In this document: positions 1 through 10,392 of the stretch, piece by piece | Numbering within the stretch: the first letter of the stretch is position 1 | Layout of the letters: each line of letters starts with the position of its first letter | DNA from: an uncultured Bacilli bacterium | GTDB lineage: Bacteria > Bacillota_I > Bacilli_A > RF39 > UBA660 | Direction: 5' to 3' | Assembly: GCA_944329365.1 (NCBI GenBank) | Contig: CALVIC010000012.1 | Location: forward strand, 1-38,126 | Length of the DNA: 38,126 nucleotides | Position numbers and translations under genes: made by a program | Notes under the pieces: generated by a model | The model's input: the letters and a program-made list of their open reading frames with translations, nothing else | Told to the model about the DNA's origin: nothing | The model's database searches: none

Positions 1-88
1 ATTTTGTCATTAATAAGTTTATAATATGTTTTTACTTTGATATTTTAACCTCCTTCATAGATAATCATAGTGTGTCAACCTTCAGATG

Positions 89-150
89 AGACTGCTGAAA
101 AAGTATACAAATATTACTGTAAGCTATATTAGTAGTCTTTTTATTTTTGG
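89..150 (+). terminator. Possible rho-independent terminator
   Basis: A 10-bp stem with two G-U pairs (89-98 with 129-138) is followed on the plus strand by a T-rich run at 136-147. The loop is long (30 nt), so this is a weak call. It would end a plus-strand transcript entering from the left. The rest of 1-149 holds no coding region I can support. Confidence 0.3.
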
Positions 151-586
151 AAAGTCCCTATAAAGGAGCTAAAGCTTATTTATCTGCAATAATTGATTTA
201 TATGATAGAAAAGTAGTTGCTTATAAAATATCTAAACACAATGATAACAAACTTATCATGGATACTTTAAACGAAGCTATATCAAAAAGAAAAGATATAC
301 ATGGATTAATCTTGCATTGAGACCAAGGATTCCAATATACATCTTATGAATACAAAGCTATCTGCGAGTCTAATGGCATATAGCTAGAAAAGGCACACCA
401 ATAGATGATTCGCTGATAGAGACCTGGCACTCTCTCCTTAAAAAGGAAAATTTGTACAATTATAATATCACATCTTCGAAAGAATACATAACTTTAGTTA
501 AAGAATAGATAGAATTCTATAATACGAAAAGGCTTAAGGGTAAGAAAAATTCCAAAAAAAAAATTTATTCTAACAATAACAAATAA
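150..586 (+). pseudogene. Decayed IS3-family (IS150-like) transposase OrfB, C-terminal part
   Basis: Translation from 150 gives the integrase-core segment typical of IS3-family OrfB: a region reading AYLSAIIDLYDRKVVAY, then the DQGFQYTS motif carrying the second catalytic Asp, then after a frame change IDDSLIETWHSLLKKE carrying the catalytic Glu. The gene is dead. An in-frame TGA at 318-320 replaces the Ser normally between His and Asp-Gln-Gly, a TAG lies at 381-383, the frame shifts near 384-386, and another TAG lies at 506-508. The N-terminal half, OrfA and recognisable terminal inverted repeats are missing. Family knowledge: these DDE enzymes move IS elements by copy-out/paste-in. The remnant marks the edge of the accessory repeat-protein cluster to its right. 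Confidence 0.85.
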
Positions 587-607
587 AGACAAGCTTTATT
601 TGTAAGC
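581..607 (+). terminator. Hairpin after the IS remnant
   Basis: An 8-bp perfect stem (581-588 with 594-601) starts at the final stop codon of the transposase remnant. It probably served as that gene's terminator. There is no long T-run, so efficiency is uncertain. Confidence 0.4.
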
Positions 608-678
608 ATATTATAACTATATAATAAAAATCAAGGATCGAGATAAAATCACTTCGTTCACCCTTGACTTTTAGTTAC

Positions 679-749
679 TATTCACAGCCATTTACCCTTT
701 ATTTATAATGCGTCAAACTTGGAATTTGGCTAAAAATAGGCTGTGAATA
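679..749. repeat. 11-bp inverted repeat pair between IS remnant and repeat-protein cluster
   Basis: TATTCACAGCC at 679-689 is exactly inverted as GGCTGTGAATA at 739-749, with 49 nt between the arms. A second, shorter inverted pair (TCAAGG 631-636, CCTTGA 662-667) lies just upstream. Neither is followed by a convincing T-run. The stretch 608-806 otherwise holds no gene I can support. It may be residual IS end sequence or a structured element of unknown role. Confidence 0.4.
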
Positions 750-806
750 CTTGCTCTAACATATATTTATAAAATTTGCTTTTTTTAGATGTCTCCTAAA
801 TGGGAT

Positions 807-1526
807 TCACATCATTTTTAATACTTTTTGTTTCATAACCCCATCCAATTTATCATAAGTGCTGTCTATAGGTAAACCATTATCACTTAAAATTTCTTTT
901 TTTACTTTTGCAAAATAATTTGGCTTAATCTTCTCAAGTTCACAAACAACAGCTTTAGCTAAATCATTTGTAAAACTAAGCTCATAAACCTCTCTTTTTT
1001 TATACCTAAACCAATTAAATAATGAACTATCATCAACTGTAAAATTTATATCTCTCTTGGCCGTAAGCAAAGCCCCTTTAGTTAAAAACAAATATATTTC
1101 ATATAATTTAAGTAAAAAAACTTCATTTTCTTCCATTTTCCAGCCGAGATTTTCACATATTTTTACTGCCTTATCATCAGTCATCTCGTCAATCTTGTCA
1201 AAATTATTTCTAAGCCACTCATAAACATTTGACCCATCACTAAAATGTAAATCTAATGACCTATAAATATTTCCATAACTAGTTATAAATACATAAGCCT
1301 GAAAAAGTTTATCTTCAAAACTAAGATTACTTTCCCACTGAACATTTACAATAAATAAAGCCTTTTCATCAGTCCTATTATACAATTTATCTTTGTTATA
1401 AACAAGAAACCTATGCATACTAACACCATTACTAAGACTATAATCATAATTTCTAGTTATCCTGCCATTTAACTTAATACATTCAAAGACTTCATCTAAA
1501 GCCTTATCAAATGATAGTCCCTTCAT
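807..1526 (-). CDS. FSDG-repeat protein A (3 repeat units)
   Basis: Unrecognised 239-aa soluble protein with no signal peptide or membrane segment. It has three diverged copies of a ~60-70-residue unit: an opening amphipathic helix of the type SFxDKLxELYxFI, then a short [FL]S[DN]G motif, then an aromatic and a basic helix (pattern xxMxxW[FL]xxNKxKI). The motifs are at residues 31-34 (LSNG), 95-98 (FSDG) and about 162-166 (degenerate). It is the last gene of a four-gene unit; its ATG overlaps the stop of the preceding gene as TAATG, implying coupled translation. The layout (Pro/DG/Trp spacing) recalls the bacterial helicase-associated (HA) repeat, a small helical nucleic-acid-binding module, but that is inference. 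No catalytic motif is visible. Confidence 0.85.
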   Translation of the reverse strand: MKGLSFDKALDEVFECIKLNGRITRNYDYSLSNGVSMHRFLVYNKDKLYNRTDEKALFIVNVQWESNLSFEDKLFQAYVFITSYGNIYRSLDLHFSDGSNVYEWLRNNFDKIDEMTDDKAVKICENLGWKMEENEVFLLKLYEIYLFLTKGALLTAKRDINFTVDDSSLFNWFRYKKREVYELSFTNDLAKAVVCELEKIKPNYFAKVKKEILSDNGLPIDSTYDKLDGVMKQKVLKMM

Positions 1527-3238
1527 TATTTAACCTTTCTTAAAGCCTTTCTACGCATTCTTTTTTCAATTCCTATTATAGTCACATCATAATAATGTGG
1601 CTCCATTTTCAAAATTCTTGCAGCAAGAGCCTGAGCCATTAAATTATCACTCTCATAAATCTTTGACTTAGAAAAATCCAAAAAGTTTCCCACATTTGTC
1701 CCATCGCTAAATCTAACATTATCGCCTCTTCTCGGAACATTATTCAAAGATTTTAAAATAACAAAAGCTTCATATAATTTAGCCTCATAATTTAGAAAAC
1801 ATTCTTTTTTAAATATATCATCACCATCACCATATTTTATATTACAGTAAACATCACAAACATCATCAGAAAAACGTTTACAAGTAATATCACGTTTTCT
1901 CTTACTAATCCACGTTTTCACAAGTGTTCCATTACTAAGCCTAATATTCTTTTCTTTCATTTCGGCAAAACTATACTTATTAAAAAGTGCGGTAACTTCT
2001 TTAATTCCTTGATCAAACGTTATATAGTTAGTAAGTAATTTGTGGGTAATCAAAACTAGTCTATCATCGAACTTTTGTCTAAGTATTATTGCATCCCCAT
2101 TATCATTTACCCATTTAATTAATTCTTTATCTAAAGTGCCGTTATTAATCGAAGAAAACACTTCACTAATCATATCTTCAAAATTAGACTTAAGACTAGC
2201 GTAGTAGCACCCCAAAATAAGTTTAACTCTACTATCATTATACCTTACATAATTATCTATTTTATTTCTATTAGATTTAAACCATTCAGAAAAAAGTTCA
2301 CCAGAATTTAAACTCATATCTTCAAACGGAAACTTATAATTATTCTTATCAAGATAATCACAAACCTCTTGGACAACTTCAGAAAAACTATCCGTATTTT
2401 TAAAATAATAATTCAAAACCTTATTAGACATCGCATTGTTAATTTCCGTAAGTTTAGATTCACTTTCCATAACCCATTCTTTCTTTTTAGTGCCATCATT
2501 AAACCTTATAGAACAATTATATCCATATTTTTCTGAATCAATAATATCATAATAAAGTTCTTGTAATCGCAAATCAAAAGTACTAACCTTTACATTTTTT
2601 TTAGGACTAGCCTTCTCTTGAATAATAGGAGAAGTATCTTCTATAATATCATCAGAAATTTCAACATCACTAAAAAAGGCAGGAGAAACATTTTGAATTG
2701 TCTTCTTTAACAAATCCAAATCCTTGCGATCTTTTTTATTTAAATATATCTTCTCTTTGTTTTTTACCAAAAAATATTTCATAGAAGTCTTACCATCACT
2801 AAAAAATTTATTTGTTCCTGGAAGTTCATTATAATGTTCAATATATGATGTTAACTCACGAACAAAATCAAAGAAATTTAACTTATGAACCTCTTTTTTA
2901 CGTTCCTTAACCACTATAGGTCTTCTATGATTATTAACATTTTTATCCTGATAACTTTTTTCAAAAGAACTAATCATATTACGAAAATTATCATCATATA
3001 TATCTTTTTTCTCTCTATAACCTAAAGAAAAAAATTCGCCATCGATATTTTTAATAAGACTAATTAAAAGATTAATCTCACCATCATTACCTTCATTCTT
3101 ATAGATTGTCTCTAGATTTTTTTTCAAAAAATCCTTCATTGAACTGCCATCTATAAACAAATCACCATCTTCTGGTAATCTATTATTTGTTAAAACAAAC
3201 ATAACTAAATCCTGTATATTTTCATTATTTATTGCCAT
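1526..3238 (-). CDS. FSDG-repeat protein B (six clear units plus one degenerate)
   Basis: Largest member of the cluster, 570 aa from the chosen start. DG-type motifs appear at about residues 28-31 (FIDG), 146-149 (FSDG), 246-249 (FNDG), 310-313 (LNSG), 434-437 (LSNG) and 510-513 (FSDG). A further unit around 350-405 has lost the motif. Repeats 1-2 and 2-3 are joined by charged linkers, and the protein ends in a strongly basic tail (KRMRRKALRKVK). The ATG at 3238 is chosen because a consensus AAGGAGG lies just ahead of it; an ATG nine codons upstream would put that ribosome site inside the gene. It overlaps the preceding gene's 3' end by 14 nt and the next gene by 1 nt. The many tandem modules with a basic tail fit a scaffold or nucleic-acid-binding role, which is inferred only. 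Confidence 0.85.
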   Translation of the reverse strand: MAINNENIQDLVMFVLTNNRLPEDGDLFIDGSSMKDFLKKNLETIYKNEGNDGEINLLISLIKNIDGEFFSLGYREKKDIYDDNFRNMISSFEKSYQDKNVNNHRRPIVVKERKKEVHKLNFFDFVRELTSYIEHYNELPGTNKFFSDGKTSMKYFLVKNKEKIYLNKKDRKDLDLLKKTIQNVSPAFFSDVEISDDIIEDTSPIIQEKASPKKNVKVSTFDLRLQELYYDIIDSEKYGYNCSIRFNDGTKKKEWVMESESKLTEINNAMSNKVLNYYFKNTDSFSEVVQEVCDYLDKNNYKFPFEDMSLNSGELFSEWFKSNRNKIDNYVRYNDSRVKLILGCYYASLKSNFEDMISEVFSSINNGTLDKELIKWVNDNGDAIILRQKFDDRLVLITHKLLTNYITFDQGIKEVTALFNKYSFAEMKEKNIRLSNGTLVKTWISKRKRDITCKRFSDDVCDVYCNIKYGDGDDIFKKECFLNYEAKLYEAFVILKSLNNVPRRGDNVRFSDGTNVGNFLDFSKSKIYESDNLMAQALAARILKMEPHYYDVTIIGIEKRMRRKALRKVK

Positions 3239-4094
3239 ATTTAACTCCTCCTTTATCTTTATCATCTAAATAATCAAAATAATTTGGCTTAAAACTTAAA
3301 ATTACATCAACAGTAAGTCTTGCCACCTCATCATTTTCACTAAGTAAATAAATTCTCTCACGATTATTGTAAAACCAATTATTCATTCGCACACCATCAC
3401 TAAAATCTTCGGTGCTAGGAAATTTCCTATTTTCGTTTATATAAATTAAAAACTCCTTAAGCTTGTTTTCAAAACTAAGAAAATTGGGAATTCTCTCTAA
3501 AATGTATTTAGATTCTGATGTGTCTAACGCTAAAAGTCTATCTTTAACTTTACTTACCCAAAATTTAACATCGACACCATCACTAAACTTATATTTACTT
3601 TTACGATCAAAAACATCATCATTTGCAATTAAAAGCTTATAAAGCTCTGTAACCTTTTCATCAAACGTCAAATACCTTCGATACTTTATACTCTTCCTTT
3701 TTTGATTATTATATATTTTAAGTAATAATGATGCCTCCTCATCTTTTTTTGTAGACAATTCTATTAATTTATCCTTATTTTTACGAAACCAATTTCCCAT
3801 TAAAGAGCCATCATAAAACCTTGCTTTTTTATCGTTTGAAGTCGGAAATTTTCCATATAAAACAAACCTTAACATTTCTTGTTTTTTTAGCTCAAAAGCT
3901 ATTTTTCTTCGGTTATTTAAAACGAAAAATACAAACTTTGCTGACTTATCCGTCCGCTTTGATAACTTCATCTTAATATGACTAAACCAGTCCTTAACTA
4001 AAACCCCGTCACTAAAATTAGTTGGGATAAACAATTCGTAATCCGTAAACACTATCTCATTGGCAAGCTCTTCTATTTTATCATCCGTTTGCAC
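3225..4094 (-). CDS. FSDG-repeat protein C (4 repeat units)
   Basis: 289-aa soluble protein and the most regular of the family. FSDG/FYDG motifs occur at residues 27-30, 93-96, 170-173 and 231-234. Each is followed by an aromatic-rich helix and a basic [NK]xx[KR][IL] stretch, then a helix rich in Ala/Leu, so each unit is about 65-70 aa. The start is a GTG at 4094, preceded by AGGTGAT five bases upstream and lying inside the 3' end of the preceding gene (22-nt overlap). This indicates translational coupling. No signal peptide, membrane segment or enzymatic signature is seen. Family assignment beyond the shared repeat is not possible from sequence alone. Confidence 0.85.
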   Translation of the reverse strand: MQTDDKIEELANEIVFTDYELFIPTNFSDGVLVKDWFSHIKMKLSKRTDKSAKFVFFVLNNRRKIAFELKKQEMLRFVLYGKFPTSNDKKARFYDGSLMGNWFRKNKDKLIELSTKKDEEASLLLKIYNNQKRKSIKYRRYLTFDEKVTELYKLLIANDDVFDRKSKYKFSDGVDVKFWVSKVKDRLLALDTSESKYILERIPNFLSFENKLKEFLIYINENRKFPSTEDFSDGVRMNNWFYNNRERIYLLSENDEVARLTVDVILSFKPNYFDYLDDKDKGGVKYGNK

Positions 4095-4726
4095 TCTTCA
4101 TCACCTACAAATCTATCGGCATTATGAACCAGCAAAGCAATACTGTTTTTATCCTTTACTAGCTTCATCCTCGAAGTTGGATTACCAAGCTTTTTGATAT
4201 TTAAATCTGTCTGTTCATCCAGCTCTCTAAGTTCTTGATATAAAGTTAAAACTTTTTGAATTAAACTTGCAAATTCCGTTTGTTTCATATTATATTTTTC
4301 AAGGCAAGATAACACTTCCTCATATTTTTCTTGTTCAATTCCCAGTAAATAATCGCTTATAAGCATACCTTCCTCATCACCAGTAAATGAACATTCAATC
4401 AACTTTTGCTTATTATCTCTAACAAAATTATACATATTAATCCCGTCCGCAAATGTATCACTTTTACTAGGAAGCCTATTATTTCGAATTACAAAATCAT
4501 ATAACTCTTTTTTTCTCACTTCAAACTTACCTTTTTTATTTTTATACCACTCCATAATCTTAGAAGCCTCAGAAGAAGATAATCCTCTTATTTTTTCTAA
4601 GTTATTGTAAAACCAAAAATACATTAAAACGCCATCGCTAAATTTATCTTTTCTAACAATATTTCCATTTTCCAAAATGAAATTATATAATTCGCTTAAT
4701 TTATCATCAAAACTAAGTTTTTTCAT
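4073..4726 (-). CDS. FSDG-repeat protein D (2 repeat units plus helical tail)
   Basis: First gene of the D-C-B-A unit, 217 aa. It has two repeat units with motifs at residues 29-32 (FSDG) and 92-95 (FADG), each preceded by the typical helix and a short Asn-Arg-Leu-Pro-type turn. Residues ~130-217 form a different, predominantly helical region rich in Glu, Lys and Leu, which could be an oligomerisation or partner-binding segment. A perfect-consensus promoter lies 30-57 nt upstream (4756-4783), and the ATG follows a GATGAGG ribosome site. Protein E has the same architecture of two repeats and a helical C-terminus, so D and E look like the ancestral short form. Confidence 0.85.
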   Translation of the reverse strand: MKKLSFDDKLSELYNFILENGNIVRKDKFSDGVLMYFWFYNNLEKIRGLSSSEASKIMEWYKNKKGKFEVRKKELYDFVIRNNRLPSKSDTFADGINMYNFVRDNKQKLIECSFTGDEEGMLISDYLLGIEQEKYEEVLSCLEKYNMKQTEFASLIQKVLTLYQELRELDEQTDLNIKKLGNPTSRMKLVKDKNSIALLVHNADRFVGDEECKRMIK

Positions 4727-4755
4727 AACCTCATCGCCCCTTTAAAACGTATGTT

Positions 4756-4794
4756 ATTATACTCAAAAACAAATATTTGTCAAATTTACACTAA
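4756..4794 (-). promoter_or_regulatory. Sigma-A promoter of the D-C-B-A unit with shared upstream block
   Basis: On the minus strand a consensus TTGACA (4778-4783) and TATAAT (4756-4761) are separated by 16 nt. The block 4772-4794, spanning the -35 and the bases upstream of it, is identical over 23 nt to 5523-5545 in front of gene E. The downstream spacer and leader differ, so the shared block is either recently duplicated or under selection, for example as a common regulator site. Confidence 0.85.
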
Positions 4795-4795
4795 C

Positions 4796-5479
4796 TTATT
4801 TTTTTATAAAAATCTTCTTAAAATTATCCGAAACTATTTCCCATAAATTATTTCTAATAATTGCCACATTAAATCTTCGTCTATCTAACTTCTTTTTAAA
4901 CTTATTATTACTAAAACCATCTAATAATTTTATAACATCGTTATCCTTAATTCGAAAACTATTTTCAAGTCTATTTAATTCCTGTAATTTTAGTAAAATT
5001 TCCTTTCTAATTTTCTTAAGTTCTTCAATTTCTTCTAAAACTTTAGCTTCTAAAGCCAAATCATCATCTGAAATAACATCTTTTTTATTATAACTATCTA
5101 CTATAAATTTAGCTTCTTCATCACCATTCAAAGCTATATCTTTAATTTTCTTTATATTACTTTGCAGCCATAATCCCATATTCGTCATATCTTTAAACCC
5201 AATATTATCTTTTACATCTGGATATTTATTTTCTCTTACATAAATAAAAGCCTCATGTAATTTAAAGTAAAAATAAAATAAATTTTTATCATTATTATAC
5301 ATATCAACATACTGAGCTTTTTTATTACCCGCATTGGCCTTTTTCTTAATTATCTCGTTATAACTAATTAAGAAAATATTCATATTAGTTCCATCACTAA
5401 ATAAAGTTCTTGTAGAAATCCTTTGACCATCCTTTAACATATTATAAATTTCATTTAATTTTTTTTCAAAATCAGACAT
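4796..5479 (-). CDS. FSDG-repeat protein E (2 repeat units plus coiled coil)
   Basis: 227-aa soluble protein. Repeat motifs are at residues 27-30 (FSDG) and 95-98 (FKDM, where Gly has become Met). Both are followed by the usual Asn-Met-x-x-[FW]-[LI] helix. Residues ~141-172 are a heptad-like Glu/Lys/Leu coiled coil, and the C-terminus is basic. The ATG at 5479 is chosen because GGTGAT lies five bases upstream; a start six codons earlier would overlap that site. It has its own promoter, so it is transcribed separately from the D-C-B-A unit, yet the two promoters share a 23-nt block. It lies directly downstream of dnaJ, separated from it by a terminator. Confidence 0.85.
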   Translation of the reverse strand: MSDFEKKLNEIYNMLKDGQRISTRTLFSDGTNMNIFLISYNEIIKKKANAGNKKAQYVDMYNNDKNLFYFYFKLHEAFIYVRENKYPDVKDNIGFKDMTNMGLWLQSNIKKIKDIALNGDEEAKFIVDSYNKKDVISDDDLALEAKVLEEIEELKKIRKEILLKLQELNRLENSFRIKDNDVIKLLDGFSNNKFKKKLDRRRFNVAIIRNNLWEIVSDNFKKIFIKK

Positions 5480-5506
5480 AAAAATCACCACTTTCAAACC
5501 TTAAAT

Positions 5507-5545
5507 ATTATATAAAAAAAGCAATATTTGTCAAATTTACACTAA
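5507..5545 (-). promoter_or_regulatory. Sigma-A promoter of gene E, same upstream block as gene D
   Basis: TTGACA at 5529-5534 and TATAAT at 5507-5512 on the minus strand have a 16-nt spacer. The positions 5523-5545 repeat 4772-4794 exactly. The upstream edge of the block touches the T-run of the dnaJ terminator. Confidence 0.85.
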
Positions 5546-5568
5546 AAAAGAATAGCCTAAACTATTCT
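5544..5568 (-). terminator. dnaJ rho-independent terminator
   Basis: A perfect 7-bp stem (5549-5555 with 5562-5568) with a 6-nt loop is followed on the minus strand by six U residues (5544-5549). The dnaJ stop codon (5567-5569) overlaps the start of the stem. It insulates the heat-shock operon from gene E. Confidence 0.8.
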
Positions 5569-6691
5569 ATTTTACATATCTTTTAATTCTATCAAATTCT
5601 GGTGCCTCATCTAAACCTGTATCCGCTAGTTTTTCAAATAGTTTCTTTTGTTCTCTAGAAAGTTTCTTTGGGACAACTACGTTAAGTACAACGTAAATGT
5701 CGCCTTTTCTTCCTGAATTAACATCGGCAATACCCTTCCCCTTAATTCTAAGCTTATCACCAGATTGACTACCAGCTGGAATACTAAGTTTCACAGATGA
5801 ATCCAAAGTCGGAATTTCCTTTTTGACACCTAAAGCAGCTTCCGTAATAGTAATCGGTAAATCCAAATAAACATCATTACCATCACGTTCAAATAAAGGA
5901 TGAGAAGCAACGACAAACTCTAAATAAATATCGCCATTTGGTCCACCATTAACCCCAGCTTCACCTTTACCAGCAATCCTAAGTTGATTACCTGTGTCAA
6001 CGCCAGCTGGAATATTAACTTCAATATCTTTATTTTCCCGAACTGTTCCTTTTCCTTTACACCTTGAACAAACATTCTTATATACTTTACCTTTGCCTTG
6101 ACACTTATCACAAGTAGTTCTTGTCATAAACGTTCCAAACAAAGTAGACTGATTAGCTGTCATCGTTCCACTTCCGTGACACTTATCACAAGTTGTAACT
6201 CCTGTACCGCCTTCACCATCACAAGCAGAACATCTTTCATTTAAAGTTAAATTAATTGTCTTTTTGCAGCCGAACACCGCTTCATCAAAACTAAGTTTAA
6301 CTCTGACAACCGTATCTTGTCCTTTTCTAGCTCTACTTCCTCTGGAACCTCCAAATCCTGAAAATCCAGAAAAACCTCCACCAAAAGAACTACCGAAAAT
6401 ATCACCAAATATATCTGAAAAATCAAAGTCAGAAAAGTCATACCCTGAAGCTCCACCAGCCCCGTTACCACTAAATGCCGCATGACCAAATTGATCATAT
6501 TGTCTTCTTTTATCCGCATCTGATAAAACAGCATAAGCTTCTTGAATTTCTTTAAACTTTTCTTCTGCATCAGGTTCTTTAGAAACATCTGGATGATATT
6601 TTTTTGCAAGCTTTCTAAACGCACTTTTTATCTCAGCTTCGCTTGCATCCTTACTGACTCCAAGGACCTCATAATAATCCTTCTTATTCAT
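5567..6691 (-). CDS. dnaJ: Chaperone DnaJ (Hsp40)
   Basis: Co-chaperone that delivers unfolded clients to DnaK and stimulates its ATPase. All four family parts are present in 374 aa. The J-domain is at residues 1-70 with the HPD tripeptide (YHPDVS). It is followed by a Gly/Phe-rich linker (~70-120) and a zinc-binding region with four CxxCxGxG motifs ([32 protein letters not shown]). The C-terminal beta-sandwich substrate domains run to the end. The ATG follows AGGTGAT by three bases. It is the last gene of the hrcA-grpE-dnaK-pepF-dnaJ operon, 8 bp after pepF, so it should be controlled by the CIRCE upstream of hrcA. Confidence 0.98.
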   Translation of the reverse strand: MNKKDYYEVLGVSKDASEAEIKSAFRKLAKKYHPDVSKEPDAEEKFKEIQEAYAVLSDADKRRQYDQFGHAAFSGNGAGGASGYDFSDFDFSDIFGDIFGSSFGGGFSGFSGFGGSRGSRARKGQDTVVRVKLSFDEAVFGCKKTINLTLNERCSACDGEGGTGVTTCDKCHGSGTMTANQSTLFGTFMTRTTCDKCQGKGKVYKNVCSRCKGKGTVRENKDIEVNIPAGVDTGNQLRIAGKGEAGVNGGPNGDIYLEFVVASHPLFERDGNDVYLDLPITITEAALGVKKEIPTLDSSVKLSIPAGSQSGDKLRIKGKGIADVNSGRKGDIYVVLNVVVPKKLSREQKKLFEKLADTGLDEAPEFDRIKRYVK

Positions 6692-6699
6692 AAAATCAC

Positions 6700-8499
6700 C
6701 TACTTCTCACTATAAATTTTCTTAAACTCTTCTATCGTTTCTTTAAACATCTCTAAAGCATTCTCGATAACTTCTGGCTTACTTATATCGACTCCAGCTT
6801 CTTTAAGTTCTTCAGTAGGATCCATTGAACCACCTAAACTTAAAAACTTCAAATATTTCTCTAAAAATCCTTCTTTTTTATTTAAAATATTATTAGCTAT
6901 ATAGCAAGCTGAAGCTAAGCCTGTTGAATATTGATAAACATAAAAATCATAATAGAAATGAGGAATTCTTGCCCATTCATATCTAATCTCTTTATCACTT
7001 ATCATATTATGACCAGAGTATTTTTGATAAAGTTTATAATAATTGTCTGATAAAAAGTCACTTGTCAAAACAGTACCTTTAGCTTCTTCTTTGTGCATCA
7101 AATCCTCAAATTCAGCAAACATCGTCTGTCTAATTATTGAACCCTTAAATGTTTCCATCAAATTATCTAAAATGTAAAGTTTTTCATTCCTATCTGTACT
7201 TTTATTAAGTAAATACTTAGCTAGTAGTATCTCATTTACTTGACTAGCCACCTCAGCTACAAAAATCTCGTATTGATGATGTGCATAATCGTTATTCTTA
7301 TCAGAATAATATGAATGCATTGCATGACCAAGCTCATGAGCAATTGTACTTACATCATTAAACTTACCATTAAAATTGAGAAGTACATAAGGATGAACAT
7401 TATAGCATCCTCTCTCATAAGCTCCACCAGTCTTACCTTTATTCGGATAAATATCGATCCATCTTTCATCAAACGCTTTCTTCAAATTACTTACATAATC
7501 TTCACCTAAAACGCTTAAGGCTTCAAGAACCATGTTTTTAGCCTCATCAAAAGTGTACTTCTTATCAAAAGATGGAACAAGTCTACTATAAATATCGTAA
7601 ATATGAATTTCAGGTAAACCCATAACCTCTCGTTTCATCGCATAATAATCGTCCATAATGTCTAAATGTTTATTAACTGTTGAAATCAAATTATCGTAAA
7701 TCCTATTATCGACAAAATTACTATCTAAAGCCGCTTCTCGCGCACCTTTATAACCTCTTATTTTAGCCATTCGGTTGGCAAGGCTAACCTTACCTTGATA
7801 AGCTGACGCAAAAGTATGAATAAGCTCTTCATAAGATTTATATAAAGTTAAAAACGCACTCTTTCTTACTTCTCTATTCTTTGAAGTAATAAATCTCTCG
7901 TAATTAGTGTTTGTAAGTTCGACCTCATTACCATCTTCATCCTTAATAGATGAAAACTTCATATCGGCATCTCTTAAGTAACTAGATGCCTCTTCAGAAA
8001 CAGATAACGGCTTTTCTAAATTGGAAAGTAAACTTTCTTCTTTATCAGACAAAACATGTTTCTTTATCCTCAAAATACAATCAAAATCGTATTTATATTT
8101 TCTAAGTCCTTCCTCTTCAGTCATAAATTTCTCTATATCATTTTGAGATAATTTACATAGTTCCGGCATTACAAATGATGAAACAAGAGAAAATTCTGAA
8201 ATTAAATTATCTGCCCTTCCTTTAAGCTCTTGAAAATGTGTATTAGTTGTATCCTCGTCAAATTTTAAATAAGTATAAACGCATACATTTTCAAGTTTTA
8301 AATTAACCTCATTATTAAACTCAAAATATTTAAGTATATCCTTTGCGTTGTTAAGTTTACCTTTAAAATCATTAAATTTACCTATCAAACCTTTAAGTTC
8401 ATTATAATCTTTATTCCACTCATCTTCGGTTTTATAAAGACCCGTTAAATCCCATTTATCCTCTTCTTTAATCTCACTACGTAACCTTTCCTTTATCAT
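6700..8499 (-). CDS. pepF: Oligoendopeptidase F (M3B metallopeptidase)
   Basis: Cytoplasmic zinc peptidase that cuts oligopeptides of roughly 7-17 residues. The zinc site HELGH is seen at about residues 388-392, in context [12 protein letters not shown]. The third-ligand Glu lies in the downstream helix ([14 protein letters not shown]). The N-terminal helical domain and overall length (~599 aa) match the family. The start at 8499 is chosen because a GAGGG ribosome site precedes it; a start 14 codons upstream would lie in the hairpin after dnaK. Its position between dnaK and dnaJ is unusual and puts a peptide-degrading enzyme in the heat-shock operon, consistent with clearing peptides made by stress proteases (inference). 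Confidence 0.95.
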   Translation of the reverse strand: MIKERLRSEIKEEDKWDLTGLYKTEDEWNKDYNELKGLIGKFNDFKGKLNNAKDILKYFEFNNEVNLKLENVCVYTYLKFDEDTTNTHFQELKGRADNLISEFSLVSSFVMPELCKLSQNDIEKFMTEEEGLRKYKYDFDCILRIKKHVLSDKEESLLSNLEKPLSVSEEASSYLRDADMKFSSIKDEDGNEVELTNTNYERFITSKNREVRKSAFLTLYKSYEELIHTFASAYQGKVSLANRMAKIRGYKGAREAALDSNFVDNRIYDNLISTVNKHLDIMDDYYAMKREVMGLPEIHIYDIYSRLVPSFDKKYTFDEAKNMVLEALSVLGEDYVSNLKKAFDERWIDIYPNKGKTGGAYERGCYNVHPYVLLNFNGKFNDVSTIAHELGHAMHSYYSDKNNDYAHHQYEIFVAEVASQVNEILLAKYLLNKSTDRNEKLYILDNLMETFKGSIIRQTMFAEFEDLMHKEEAKGTVLTSDFLSDNYYKLYQKYSGHNMISDKEIRYEWARIPHFYYDFYVYQYSTGLASACYIANNILNKKEGFLEKYLKFLSLGGSMDPTEELKEAGVDISKPEVIENALEMFKETIEEFKKIYSEK

Positions 8500-8528
8500 A
8501 TTACCCTCATTTCTCATTATCTTAAAGA

Positions 8529-8550
8529 AAGTTCTAGTCACCTAGAACTT
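8529..8550 (-). other. Intercistronic hairpin between dnaK and pepF
   Basis: A perfect 9-bp stem (8529-8537 with 8542-8550) with a 4-nt loop lies between the dnaK stop and the pepF start. Only a weak U-rich tail follows, so it is more likely a partial terminator or an mRNA-stabilising/processing structure that lowers pepF-dnaJ output relative to dnaK. Confidence 0.6.
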
Positions 8551-8555
8551 CTCTT

Positions 8556-10382
<1,827 letters not shown>

Positions 10383-10392
10383 TCATTCCTCT

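Noticed and set aside
1-60. AAGGAGG-type ribosome site on the minus strand at 49-55, pointing off the left edge
   Set aside because: No ATG, GTG or TTG in a suitable position follows, and too little sequence is visible to support a gene.
150-586. TGA read as a sense codon (alternative genetic code) to rescue the transposase
   Set aside because: TAG stops and a frameshift are also present, and intact genes in the window end in TGA and use TGG for Trp.
807-5479. The tandem repeats as a CRISPR array or DNA-level satellite
   Set aside because: The similarity is at protein level; the DNA is diverged, with no identical direct repeats and spacers.
8500-8541. Upstream start for pepF at 8541
   Set aside because: It would lie in the dnaK-pepF hairpin and place the GAGGG ribosome site inside the gene.
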